Source of the DNA: an uncultured Bacteroidales bacterium
GTDB taxonomy: Bacteria; Bacteroidota; Bacteroidia; Bacteroidales; UBA932
Reading direction: 5' to 3'
Length of the DNA: 64,000 nucleotides
Assembly: GCA_900545245.1 (NCBI GenBank)
Contig: UQYV01000007.1
Span: forward strand, 29,540 to 93,539
The translations under genes were made by a program, and so were the position numbers. The notes below the pieces were generated by a model, which did not search any database, was not told the DNA's origin, and saw only the letters and a program-made list of their open reading frames with translations. Of this stretch, positions 41,975 to 49,959 are shown piece after piece; positions within the stretch are counted from its first letter, which is position 1, and each line of letters starts with the position of its first letter.

Positions 41975-43324
41975 TTATTCTTTTACAAAGAGGGATGGGA
42001 TGCTGAAGAAATCAGGGTCAAATCCACCGTATAATTCAACATAGTCGCCGTCATAATCCCTAAACTCCACCACGAGGCCTTTGTCCGTGAGGTTGAAGAT
42101 TATAGTGGCCTCTCCAAGTGACTCCGACTCTGCGCTGAAGGCTCTGTTCGCAGAGGAAAGCTTATAATAGGTGTCGTACTGATATGGAGTTCCGTCAGGG
42201 TCGGCCTGGATGAACATGTTGCAATCAAGTGATGTGTGCTTTCCGAGGACTATGCTTGGTTTCGTCTGGTTGATTGGTGCTCCAAGCGTCACTGTCGCCT
42301 CTCTGAAGAAATTTGCGAAATCACCATTGCCGGCGGGGCTGAGTTTCACTGAACCGTCGTCCTCTTTTGTGAAAGTGAGTGTGAATCCGTCATTCTTGCA
42401 AGGGACCTCACTTTCGTCAATTTCAAACAATTCGACCCAGTTGCTGACCAGTTCTTCCGTCGAGAATACCTTGCTGAACTTCCAAGTTCCCACGAGTTTA
42501 TCCGGAGTCTGGAGGCCGCGCACTGCGATTGAGACAGTCTCGGTCGCGCCGCCCTCAATAAAACGTGAGTCTGCATCCGAGTCAACCGCGAGCAGGGCTT
42601 TCTTGTCGCCGGAGTAGCCCTCTGGGACGGTAAACTTGACAGTTGCTGATGTCTGTCCTGCTTTAAGGACTGCGTATGGACCCTTGGCCGGTGCTGCAAT
42701 TGACCTCGTGTCTGCACCTTCTTCAACAAACTGAAGTACAGATGCGCCTTCTCCTGTGAGAGACAGCGGGATGATGATGTCTTCGGCAGCCTTGAAATCC
42801 GTTCCGCTTACCGTTCCCGTCACCTTTATTGTCGTGACGAAACTTTCGAGCGCATAGCCGCGTGCCATTTGGAATGAATATACCAGCGCCTCCTGCGAGT
42901 CAGGAGCGACGACGGCAGTCTTCTTTGTTCCTGCGGCATATCCTTCAGGCACGGCGAATGAAACGCTGATCTGCTTCTTCTCGCTGAGTGAGATATTCTT
43001 GACTGTTATGGCTCCGGCCGTCTTGCCTGCCTCGATGGTGACGACATCCTCTGCCGCGATCTCATTTCCTTCATCGTCTCTTGCGACAATCTTATAATCC
43101 ACGCCTTTTTCGGCTTCTCCGCTGAAAGTCACCGGAATAGTAACGTCCTCCGCAACAGCGACATTGGATTTAATCACCACGTCAACTGTTCCTTTGTCGT
43201 AGACTGTGTAAAGAATTTTCTCAAACTCGAGAACTGGAGTTTCTTTCCCGCCTTCTTTCTCGCAGGACGCGAGTGACAGGGCTGCTACAGCCACTGTCAC
43301 GAATGTCATAAACTTCTTGAACAT
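41975..43324 (-). CDS. Calx-beta/DUF1735-like surface lipoprotein
   Basis: This 449-residue protein has its lipobox at LASC (Cys about 21) followed by EKEGGKE, an acidic pattern typical of surface-exported lipoproteins. Two tandem beta-sandwich repeats are visible. The first has VTIPVTFSGEAEKGVDY with IEAGKTAGAITVK. The second has IIIPLSLTGEG with LKAGQTSATVKFTVPEGY. Both follow the Calx-beta or BT_3987-type pattern. The C-terminal ~190 residues start LVGTWKFSKVF and look lipocalin-like. It is the last gene of the second SusC/SusD operon and probably helps capture the ligand. No catalytic motif is seen. Confidence 0.75.
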   Translation of the reverse strand: MFKKFMTFVTVAVAALSLASCEKEGGKETPVLEFEKILYTVYDKGTVDVVIKSNVAVAEDVTIPVTFSGEAEKGVDYKIVARDDEGNEIAAEDVVTIEAGKTAGAITVKNISLSEKKQISVSFAVPEGYAAGTKKTAVVAPDSQEALVYSFQMARGYALESFVTTIKVTGTVSGTDFKAAEDIIIPLSLTGEGASVLQFVEEGADTRSIAAPAKGPYAVLKAGQTSATVKFTVPEGYSGDKKALLAVDSDADSRFIEGGATETVSIAVRGLQTPDKLVGTWKFSKVFSTEELVSNWVELFEIDESEVPCKNDGFTLTFTKEDDGSVKLSPAGNGDFANFFREATVTLGAPINQTKPSIVLGKHTSLDCNMFIQADPDGTPYQYDTYYKLSSANRAFSAESESLGEATIIFNLTDKGLVVEFRDYDGDYVELYGGFDPDFFSIPSLFVKE

Positions 43325-43413
43325 GACACGAACAAATTAAACACTATAATACCAATAAAAATATATCTTCTCAAATGTAAGCAAAAGAGTCGATTTTATT
43401 ATAAATCGTAATT

Positions 43414-43632
43414 CTACTCTTTGCTTTTTCCGCTTGTGGCTGCCTCGTACTCGGCTTTAATGGCCTTCACGACCTCTCGTTCCTCGGCTGTAGGTATCTC
43501 ACCTTTCGGTTTTATGTAGCTCTTGGATGCGTCCGAAGTCTTCGGTGGAAGTTCGTTATACGTGCATCCACAAACACATGCGCCGACCAAAGCGACCGCT
43601 AATATAGCAATTATATTTTGTTTTGTTCTCAT
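43414..43632 (-). CDS. Small lipoprotein, 72 residues, in the second SusC/D operon
   Basis: MRTKQNIIAILAVALVGA leads to a CVCGC lipobox (Cys about 21-23), followed by a short hydrophilic tail with EIPTAEEREVVKAIKAEYE, likely one helix. The frame is open upstream to 43707, but the signal peptide starts at 43632. It lies 81 bases after SusD and 89 bases before the Calx-beta-like lipoprotein gene. I do not recognise the family. Such tiny lipoproteins can be extra subunits of SusCD complexes, but that is inference. Confidence 0.65.
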   Translation of the reverse strand: MRTKQNIIAILAVALVGACVCGCTYNELPPKTSDASKSYIKPKGEIPTAEEREVVKAIKAEYEAATSGKSKE

Positions 43633-43713
43633 TTTCTTAAAATTTGTAAGTACTTTAGAAGCTAAATGACGGGCAAAATGGGAAAATATGACCCAAAAGA
43701 CACCCAAAGAACG

Positions 43714-45114
43714 CTAATAAACATATCCCGGGTTTTGCTCCAGTCCGGGATTCAGGTCAACATCCGATTTTGAAATAGGAGATGTGTAGAGATAGGCCTT
43801 CGTCGTGTACTTCAGCCCATTACTGATGATCCACCATTCCGGGCAGCCGTTGCGTTTGAGTTCATACCAGCGGTCACCCTCCATGTACATTTCCTTCCTT
43901 CTTTCGTCAAAGATAGCCTGAAGCAGCGGTGTCAGAGGCTTTCCGTAGCAGTCCACGACAATCCTGTCGCCCTCCCTGACCTCCGGAAGCGTCCCGACAG
44001 TGAGGTCGGAGACTCCCTCAATCCTGTTCCTGCGAAGTTCGTTCAGCCACTTCAGCGCCTTCTCGGAGTCTCCCTTGTGACAGTACGCCTCGGCGAGCAT
44101 CAGCACCATCTCAGAGAGCCGAAGCTTGCACTCCGGGGTCTTGACGTTCATCCGTTTGCTGTCGAAGCTTGCCCCGTAGCGCACGTCTTTCTCCGGCTCG
44201 CCACCGAACAGCCGTATGAGCGCGGCACAGGCAGGGCGCGAGGAAAGGTAGGTCTTCGTGTAGCTGAAATACCAGTCCAGCTCGCTTGAGTTGTTGATGT
44301 GCGAGCGCACCAGCACTTCTCCCTTCGTATCATACTTCGAGTTAATCATATCCGCATATTCGGAAATAGGGGTGAGCGACACCCCACTGTGGGAAAGTAT
44401 GTCCTCACATTCCGAAATGACCCTGTCCCATTCGCAGCACCAGAAGTCGAGCTTGGCCTCGTAGCCTTTCACTATCCACTTTGTGAACACATACTTCGGG
44501 TCTGTCGGATCGAGGGCAAGGGCAGCCTCGAATTGGGCGCGGGCGTAGTCGTAAGTCTGCCGCAAGGTACCACGTGTGGGTTTGTCGCTTATGCTGAAGC
44601 GGTCAACGACCGGGATTCCAGGAAGTTCGTTCGCATCGTTGTCAGTCCAGCTTTGGCAGAACTCCCGCATGAGGTTGTAGTAGATGATTCCCTTCATCGA
44701 ATAGGCCGCCGAAAGCGCTCCCTTGGCAACATCGCTGTCCTTTCCTGAGAGGTTCTCGATGACGATGTTGCAGTCGCGGACAATCTCCCAACTGTCTTCG
44801 TAGGCCCGCTGCCTGGCAGTGATTTCCTCGCCGGCGTAGAATGTGAGCGACGAACTGCTTTTTATGTTGGCGTCGAGGTCGTCGGCGCAACCTTCGAGGT
44901 GCTTGAGCGCGTCCATATTACCAATGACATATTCATCGCCCCCACCCTCGATGTCGCGAAGACGGTTGTGGATGATGGACGCGAACTCCTCGTCGGTCGT
45001 CGGTATGACTTCGCCCTGCGGCTGGACGTTCAGATAATTGCGGCACCCCGAGAGCCCCGTCATCAGGACGGACGCCGCAAGCGCATATTTCGTAAATCTC
45101 GTATTCATAATCAT
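43714..45114 (-). CDS. SusD/RagB-family lipoprotein (second pair)
   Basis: This 466-residue protein has its lipobox at LSGC (Cys about 24), then RNYLNVQPQGEVIPTTDEEF, the SusD N-terminal pattern seen in RagB-like members. The SusD/RagB TPR helices and the C-terminal FDERRKEMYMEGDRWYELKR motif are present. It is shorter than the first SusD. It starts 8 bases after the SusC stop and acts as the lid of that receptor. The alternative ATG at 45108 is two codons in. Confidence 0.95.
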   Translation of the reverse strand: MIMNTRFTKYALAASVLMTGLSGCRNYLNVQPQGEVIPTTDEEFASIIHNRLRDIEGGGDEYVIGNMDALKHLEGCADDLDANIKSSSSLTFYAGEEITARQRAYEDSWEIVRDCNIVIENLSGKDSDVAKGALSAAYSMKGIIYYNLMREFCQSWTDNDANELPGIPVVDRFSISDKPTRGTLRQTYDYARAQFEAALALDPTDPKYVFTKWIVKGYEAKLDFWCCEWDRVISECEDILSHSGVSLTPISEYADMINSKYDTKGEVLVRSHINNSSELDWYFSYTKTYLSSRPACAALIRLFGGEPEKDVRYGASFDSKRMNVKTPECKLRLSEMVLMLAEAYCHKGDSEKALKWLNELRRNRIEGVSDLTVGTLPEVREGDRIVVDCYGKPLTPLLQAIFDERRKEMYMEGDRWYELKRNGCPEWWIISNGLKYTTKAYLYTSPISKSDVDLNPGLEQNPGYVY

Positions 45115-45122
45115 ATATACAC

Positions 45123-48100
45123 TTAAAACTCCAGACTCAATCCTCCCGTGACACTTCTGGTCGTCGGATATGTCGCCCCCGGTACTTCAGGGTCAAGTCC
45201 GTCATATTTCGTGAACGTGAAGAAGTTGTTCAGCGACACGTTGAAACTCAAGTTCCTCATTTTCAGTTTCCTGACAGCCTTCTGCGGAAGAGAGTAGGTG
45301 AGGACTATCGACTTGACGCGAAGATACGAGTTGTCCTTCAGGTATACGGCGTCGATGATGCTCATGTCCATAGGGTTATAGGAGGCAAAATTGTACTTTG
45401 CGTCGAAATAGTCGTAGATCCGGGGGTATTTCACGCCGCTCGTGTTCGTGGTGGTCCATCTGTCCGTGCGGTCCTTGCTGACATTGAGATGATTGCCGTA
45501 GAGGTCGCTGAACTGTGACTGGACCGGCTCGGTGCTGATTCCGCTGTGTTGGGCGCTGCTGTAGGTGGCGGGGTAGCGCAGCTTCTCGTAGGTCTTCGAA
45601 CCGAGGGAGAACATTCCGCTGACGTTGAGTTTGAGAGTGCGCCATGCCACGCTGAAGTTGAATCCGCCGGTGTATGGGGCTATGGTGGTGCCGAGGTAGT
45701 AGCGGTAGTTGTCCGGCTTGTTGAGGTCGGCTGCTGTGGAAATCTCGGCGTCGGGGCGGAGTTCGAACTGGTAGAGACCTGTAGAAGAGTCGATTCCGCT
45801 GTATTTTCCGCTGAATATTGCGCCGGTCGGGTAGCCTTCGACATAACGGTCCTTAGAGGTTATTCCGCTCTTGGATACGGGATTATACTTCAGGACCTTG
45901 TTGTAGTTGTAGGCGAAGTTCACTCCCGCGTTCACTGTCCAGTCGTTTTTCTTGAGGACTTTTCCGTTGATTGTCAGCTCCACTCCGCTGTTCATTATGT
46001 CTGCGGCGTTGAAGTAGACGTAGGTGAAGCCGTTGGTGCTTTGGACGGGTGAGGAGGTGACTACATCGGTGCTGAGACGGTAGTAGTATTCGGCGTTGAC
46101 AGTGAGTCTGTCTTTCCAGAGTCCGAAGTCGAGTCCTGCCTTCGCGTCCCGGGTTTTCTCCCAGCCAAGGTCGGGATTTGGTGCGGAAGGGACTGTCCCG
46201 AGGTTGAAAGTCTCGTCACCGAAGTAGCGGTATTGCTGCTGAAGATATTGAATGACAAGAAGATGCGAAGTGCTGGTGTTCACATCTCCCGTGAATCCGT
46301 AGGCCGCACGAAGAGTGGCGTGTGAGACCACAGGCATTGCCCTCTGCAGCCATTTCTCTTCTCCTATGTGCCAGGCCGCTCCTGCACTCCACGTCGGGTT
46401 GAACTGCCTGTTGCTTCCGAAGTTGGAACTGCCGTCGGTGCGGAAAGATGCGTTGAGGACTATGGTCTTACCGAGGTAGTAGTCGGCCGATGCGTAGAAG
46501 GATGCGTAGCGGGTCTTGCTGAAATACTCGCCGTTGAGTTTCTCGACTTCTCTTGTCCATTCGTCCTGCGGGCCGCTGATTGCTGGGAGCGAGGTCGTGC
46601 CGGTCTTCGGGTCGTAGTTGTACCTTTTCGTGAATATGGTGTTGGCGTCCGAGCCTCTGAGTTCAGCCCCGGCGAGGACGTTGAGCGTGTGAATCTCCGC
46701 GAAGGTTTTGTTGAAGGCGAAATGTCCCCTCGCCACATAGCTTCCGCGGTTTGTCCTGTTTTGGGATATGTTGCCGTAGAGATTGGTCTGTGAACGGTCG
46801 TCGCTGCCGAGACGGTCGCGGAATGCGGAGTAGGTGTATTTGTCGACAATCTTGTCCGTGGAGTTATTGGCAAAGGAATATGAGACGAGTCCGACGAAAT
46901 GAAGAGGTTCGATGATCCGCAGGTCAACCTGCGCACGCGCCGTTCCGTTGGTGTTTTTTGTGGAGCTGTAGTTCGAATTGAGTTCGCGGAGTATGCTGAA
47001 CCCGTTCTTCGGCATCACCTGCTCTGCTCCGCGTCCGTTGTAGTAGCCGAGCGTGAACCAGGTGTTGTCTGCGGCGTAGGAGCCGTCGTCGTTGTATGCC
47101 TTCTCGTAGGGGTTTGAGAAATATGCGTAAAGGAACGGGTCAACGCTGGAATACGGCATCTTCGACTCCTGCCTTGCCGCCTCAAGACCGAGGTCGATGC
47201 GCACCCAATCCGTCGGGACGAGAGAGGTTTTGGAATTTATGTTGTAGCGCCTGTAGTCGTTGTTTATCAGCATGCCGTTCTCGTCGTTGAGTCCGAGGGC
47301 GACGTAGTAGGTGACTTTGTCAGAACCTCCGCTGAGCGAGAGGTGGTGTCCCTGCGAGAACGAGTTTCTGAACAGCAGCCCGTACCAGTTGGTGTCGGTG
47401 CCTTTAAGCGATTCTATGCAGGCGTTCTGCGCCTCGCGGTCTCCCTTGAGGTGGCTGAAGTCCCCGAGCCCGGCGCGTATCTGGCCGACGATGCCGACGA
47501 CAGGGTAGATTGCCGTATTGTCTGTCAGTGACTTCTGATATTTGGCAGCGGAGAACTCGTCCCAAAGTTCGTCCTCCCAGGCGAGTTTTTCCGCCGAGTT
47601 CATGAGGTCAAGTGTCCGCTGCGGTCTGAACGAGACGGTGAAGGTGTTGTTGTAGCTGACGCGCATCTTTCCGGCCTCGCCTTTTTTTGTCGTCACGACA
47701 ATGACTCCGTTGGCCGCCCTTGAACCATAGATGGCAGCTGCCGCCGCGTCTTTCAGGATGGTTATGCTCTCGATGTCATTAGGGTTTATGTTGCCGATTC
47801 CGTTGACGAAGATGTCGTCGAACCCGCCTGTCGCAAGCTGCTCTGCGCTGAGGGACGGCGATTCGCTCTGCATAGGCACACCGTCAACGACCCAGAGCGG
47901 CTGCCCGCTTCCGGTCATGCTGTTCGAACCCCTGATTCTGATGCGCGATTCTGTTCCCGGCTGTCCCGAAGTCGCTGACACCGCAACTCCGGCGACCTCT
48001 CCCTGCATAAGCGCATCGACTGAAGAGATGGCCTTCGCCTCGAACTTATCCGAACTGATGACCGCCACTGAGCCGGTGATTCTCTTGACCGATGTCTGGG

Positions 48101-48443
48101 CATAGCCGGTGACTACCACCTGGTCGAGCTGTGTGCTCTCCCACTCCATCACTATCTTCACGCCCGTCGTGTTTCCGTCAGCAATCCTATAGACGACGTC
48201 CTTCATCCCGACCGACGAGAATAGCACCGACTTTGTACCACCCGGCAGCATGAAACTAAAATTTCCGTCCATATCGGTGACTGTGCCGGCCGACTTCTTT
48301 TCCATAGACATGACCCCTGCACCGATTACCGGTTCTCCGTTCGGGTCAGTCACCTTTCCTGTGAGCCTTGTCCCCTGTGCCGCAGCGGTGAGGCCCGCGA
48401 GGAGAAGCAAGGCGAGGCTGACTAAATGTGCTGTAGCCTTCAT
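45123..48443 (-). CDS. SusC/RagA-family TonB-dependent receptor (second pair)
   Basis: This is a complete 1106-residue receptor with a signal peptide ending near LTAAAQG. A carboxypeptidase-regulatory-like domain follows (LTGKVTDPNGEPVIGAGV), then the plug (QVVVTGYAQTSVKRITGSV, then PLWVVDGVPM, then AAAAAIYGSRAANGVIVVTT) and the barrel. The frame extends 35 codons upstream, but the signal peptide starts at 48443. Downstream are SusD and two small lipoprotein genes and no enzyme, so the imported ligand may be a short glycan, a peptide or another nutrient. No sigma/anti-sigma or hybrid two-component regulator gene lies next to it. Confidence 0.96.
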   Translation of the reverse strand: MKATAHLVSLALLLLAGLTAAAQGTRLTGKVTDPNGEPVIGAGVMSMEKKSAGTVTDMDGNFSFMLPGGTKSVLFSSVGMKDVVYRIADGNTTGVKIVMEWESTQLDQVVVTGYAQTSVKRITGSVAVISSDKFEAKAISSVDALMQGEVAGVAVSATSGQPGTESRIRIRGSNSMTGSGQPLWVVDGVPMQSESPSLSAEQLATGGFDDIFVNGIGNINPNDIESITILKDAAAAAIYGSRAANGVIVVTTKKGEAGKMRVSYNNTFTVSFRPQRTLDLMNSAEKLAWEDELWDEFSAAKYQKSLTDNTAIYPVVGIVGQIRAGLGDFSHLKGDREAQNACIESLKGTDTNWYGLLFRNSFSQGHHLSLSGGSDKVTYYVALGLNDENGMLINNDYRRYNINSKTSLVPTDWVRIDLGLEAARQESKMPYSSVDPFLYAYFSNPYEKAYNDDGSYAADNTWFTLGYYNGRGAEQVMPKNGFSILRELNSNYSSTKNTNGTARAQVDLRIIEPLHFVGLVSYSFANNSTDKIVDKYTYSAFRDRLGSDDRSQTNLYGNISQNRTNRGSYVARGHFAFNKTFAEIHTLNVLAGAELRGSDANTIFTKRYNYDPKTGTTSLPAISGPQDEWTREVEKLNGEYFSKTRYASFYASADYYLGKTIVLNASFRTDGSSNFGSNRQFNPTWSAGAAWHIGEEKWLQRAMPVVSHATLRAAYGFTGDVNTSTSHLLVIQYLQQQYRYFGDETFNLGTVPSAPNPDLGWEKTRDAKAGLDFGLWKDRLTVNAEYYYRLSTDVVTSSPVQSTNGFTYVYFNAADIMNSGVELTINGKVLKKNDWTVNAGVNFAYNYNKVLKYNPVSKSGITSKDRYVEGYPTGAIFSGKYSGIDSSTGLYQFELRPDAEISTAADLNKPDNYRYYLGTTIAPYTGGFNFSVAWRTLKLNVSGMFSLGSKTYEKLRYPATYSSAQHSGISTEPVQSQFSDLYGNHLNVSKDRTDRWTTTNTSGVKYPRIYDYFDAKYNFASYNPMDMSIIDAVYLKDNSYLRVKSIVLTYSLPQKAVRKLKMRNLSFNVSLNNFFTFTKYDGLDPEVPGATYPTTRSVTGGLSLEF

Positions 48444-48493
48444 AATCAAAACTCTTATCCCACTGTTTGGAAACATTCCAATTCCCTGACCCG

Positions 48494-48501
48494 CAAATAT
48501 A
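48494..48501 (-). promoter_or_regulatory. Candidate -7 box of the second SusC operon
   Basis: TATATTTG on the minus strand, 51 bases upstream of the SusC start. No TTTG is seen at -33 spacing, as might be expected if an alternative sigma factor or activator is used. Confidence 0.5.
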
Positions 48502-48555
48502 ATAAGAATCTGATTATGTGTTTCTGAAACTCGATGGAAAGTCAACAAAATGTTC

Positions 48556-48563
48556 TAATTTTG
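48556..48563 (+). promoter_or_regulatory. -7 box immediately before the GT4 gene
   Basis: TAATTTTG ends 5 bases before the ATG at 48569, so the transcript should begin at or next to the start codon (leaderless). No clear -33 TTTG is present. Confidence 0.55.
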
Positions 48564-48568
48564 CGGAT

Positions 48569-49951
48569 ATGAAAAAGGTCTTGATTATCACATACTATTG
48601 GCCTCCGTCCGGAGGTTCAGGCGTGCAGAGATGGGTGAAGTTCGCGAAATATCTGCCGCAGAATGGTTGGCAACCGGTGATATATACTCCTGAGAATCCG
48701 GAACTTACGGTCGTGGATGGGACATTGGAAGATGATGTTCCGGAAGAGGCCATAGTTCTGAAACGTCCGATTTTCGAGCCCTACGGGATTTACCGCAGGC
48801 TGACGGGGAAGGGAAATTCCAAAGCTTCCGCGGGTGATGCGGAGGGAAAATCCGTGCATGGAAAGGCAGGGGAGGCCACGGCATCGGAAGTTAATCCGAT
48901 AAATGCGCAGAAAAAGAGCCTTTCTCAAAAGATTTCGCTGTGGATTCGCGGCAATTTTTTCATCCCCGACCCTCGCTGCCTCTGGATTCGTCCGTCGGTG
49001 AAGTTCTTGAAGAAATACCTCAAGGAGCATCCGGTCGATGTGATTGTCAGCACCGGCCCTCCCCACTCGATGCACCTCATTGCGCAGAAGGTGGCGGCGT
49101 CAACTGGCATTCCTTGGGTGGCGGATTTCCGTGATCCGTGGACGAGGATGTTCTATTTCAAGCATCTGGAACTGTCTTCGTGGGCGGAGCGGCGGCACGA
49201 AAGACTGGAGAAGGGCGTGCTTGACGGGGCGGATGCGATTGTTGCCGTGTCTCCCCTTGTTCAGGACGATTTCAAGAAGATGACAGACACTCCTGTAGAG
49301 TTGATTACCAACGGTTTCGACGATGACGACTTCGACAGCGCCTCTGAGGAGATGCGCGTCTCGGAGGAAGAGACAGGAAGCGAGAACGAGGATTTCTTTA
49401 ACATTGTCCACACGGGGCTTTTTGCCGCGGACGGGAATCCGCTTGAGCTTTGGAGAGTTTTGGCAGAGCTTGCGGCTGCGGACGAAGAGTTTGCGTCAAA
49501 GCTGCGCATACGGCTCTCCGGGAAGACTGATACTCAGATTGTTGAGGCAATAGCCGCCGCTGGGCTCAGGAAGTCTCTCGTGAACCGGGGCTATGTCAGT
49601 CATGATGAGGCTGTGCGCGAGCAGTGTGGGGCCTCCATTCTGATTCTTCCCCTGCGCCATGAGCCGGAATACCGCGCGACGCTTCCGGGCAAGCTTTTCG
49701 AATATCTCGCCTCACGACGTCCCGTGCTCGGAATCGGGCAGACCGACGGGGCTATGGCGAGGCTGCTCGGCGATGCTCATGCCGGCGTGACGTTCGACTG
49801 GGACGATGCCGACGGCATGAAGAAGGAAATTCTCCGCTGTTGGACGCTTTCCCGCGCAGGAAAACTCGACGACAACGATGGTGACATTGACCGCTATTCT
49901 CGCCGACGGCTCACCCGCCAGATGGCTCAGCTGTTTGACTCATTGATATAG
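48569..49951 (+). CDS. GT4-family (GT-B fold) glycosyltransferase
   Basis: This 460-residue cytoplasmic protein begins KKVLIITYYWPPSGGSGVQRW, quoted here as its YYWPPSGGSGVQRW motif, the donor/acceptor loop typical of GT4 enzymes. STGPPHSMHLIA and VADFRDPWTRM are family motifs. The C-terminal Rossmann part has HTGLFAADGNP, and LFEYLASRRPVLGIG carries the conserved acidic residue of the E-x7-E region. The segment at residues ~95-130 is low in complexity. Such enzymes build capsule, O-antigen or glycolipid chains; the sugar is not predictable. A YfhO-like membrane protein gene follows by 8 bases. Confidence 0.88.
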   Translation: MKKVLIITYYWPPSGGSGVQRWVKFAKYLPQNGWQPVIYTPENPELTVVDGTLEDDVPEEAIVLKRPIFEPYGIYRRLTGKGNSKASAGDAEGKSVHGKAGEATASEVNPINAQKKSLSQKISLWIRGNFFIPDPRCLWIRPSVKFLKKYLKEHPVDVIVSTGPPHSMHLIAQKVAASTGIPWVADFRDPWTRMFYFKHLELSSWAERRHERLEKGVLDGADAIVAVSPLVQDDFKKMTDTPVELITNGFDDDDFDSASEEMRVSEEETGSENEDFFNIVHTGLFAADGNPLELWRVLAELAAADEEFASKLRIRLSGKTDTQIVEAIAAAGLRKSLVNRGYVSHDEAVREQCGASILILPLRHEPEYRATLPGKLFEYLASRRPVLGIGQTDGAMARLLGDAHAGVTFDWDDADGMKKEILRCWTLSRAGKLDDNDGDIDRYSRRRLTRQMAQLFDSLI

Positions 49952-49959
49952 AATATAAG

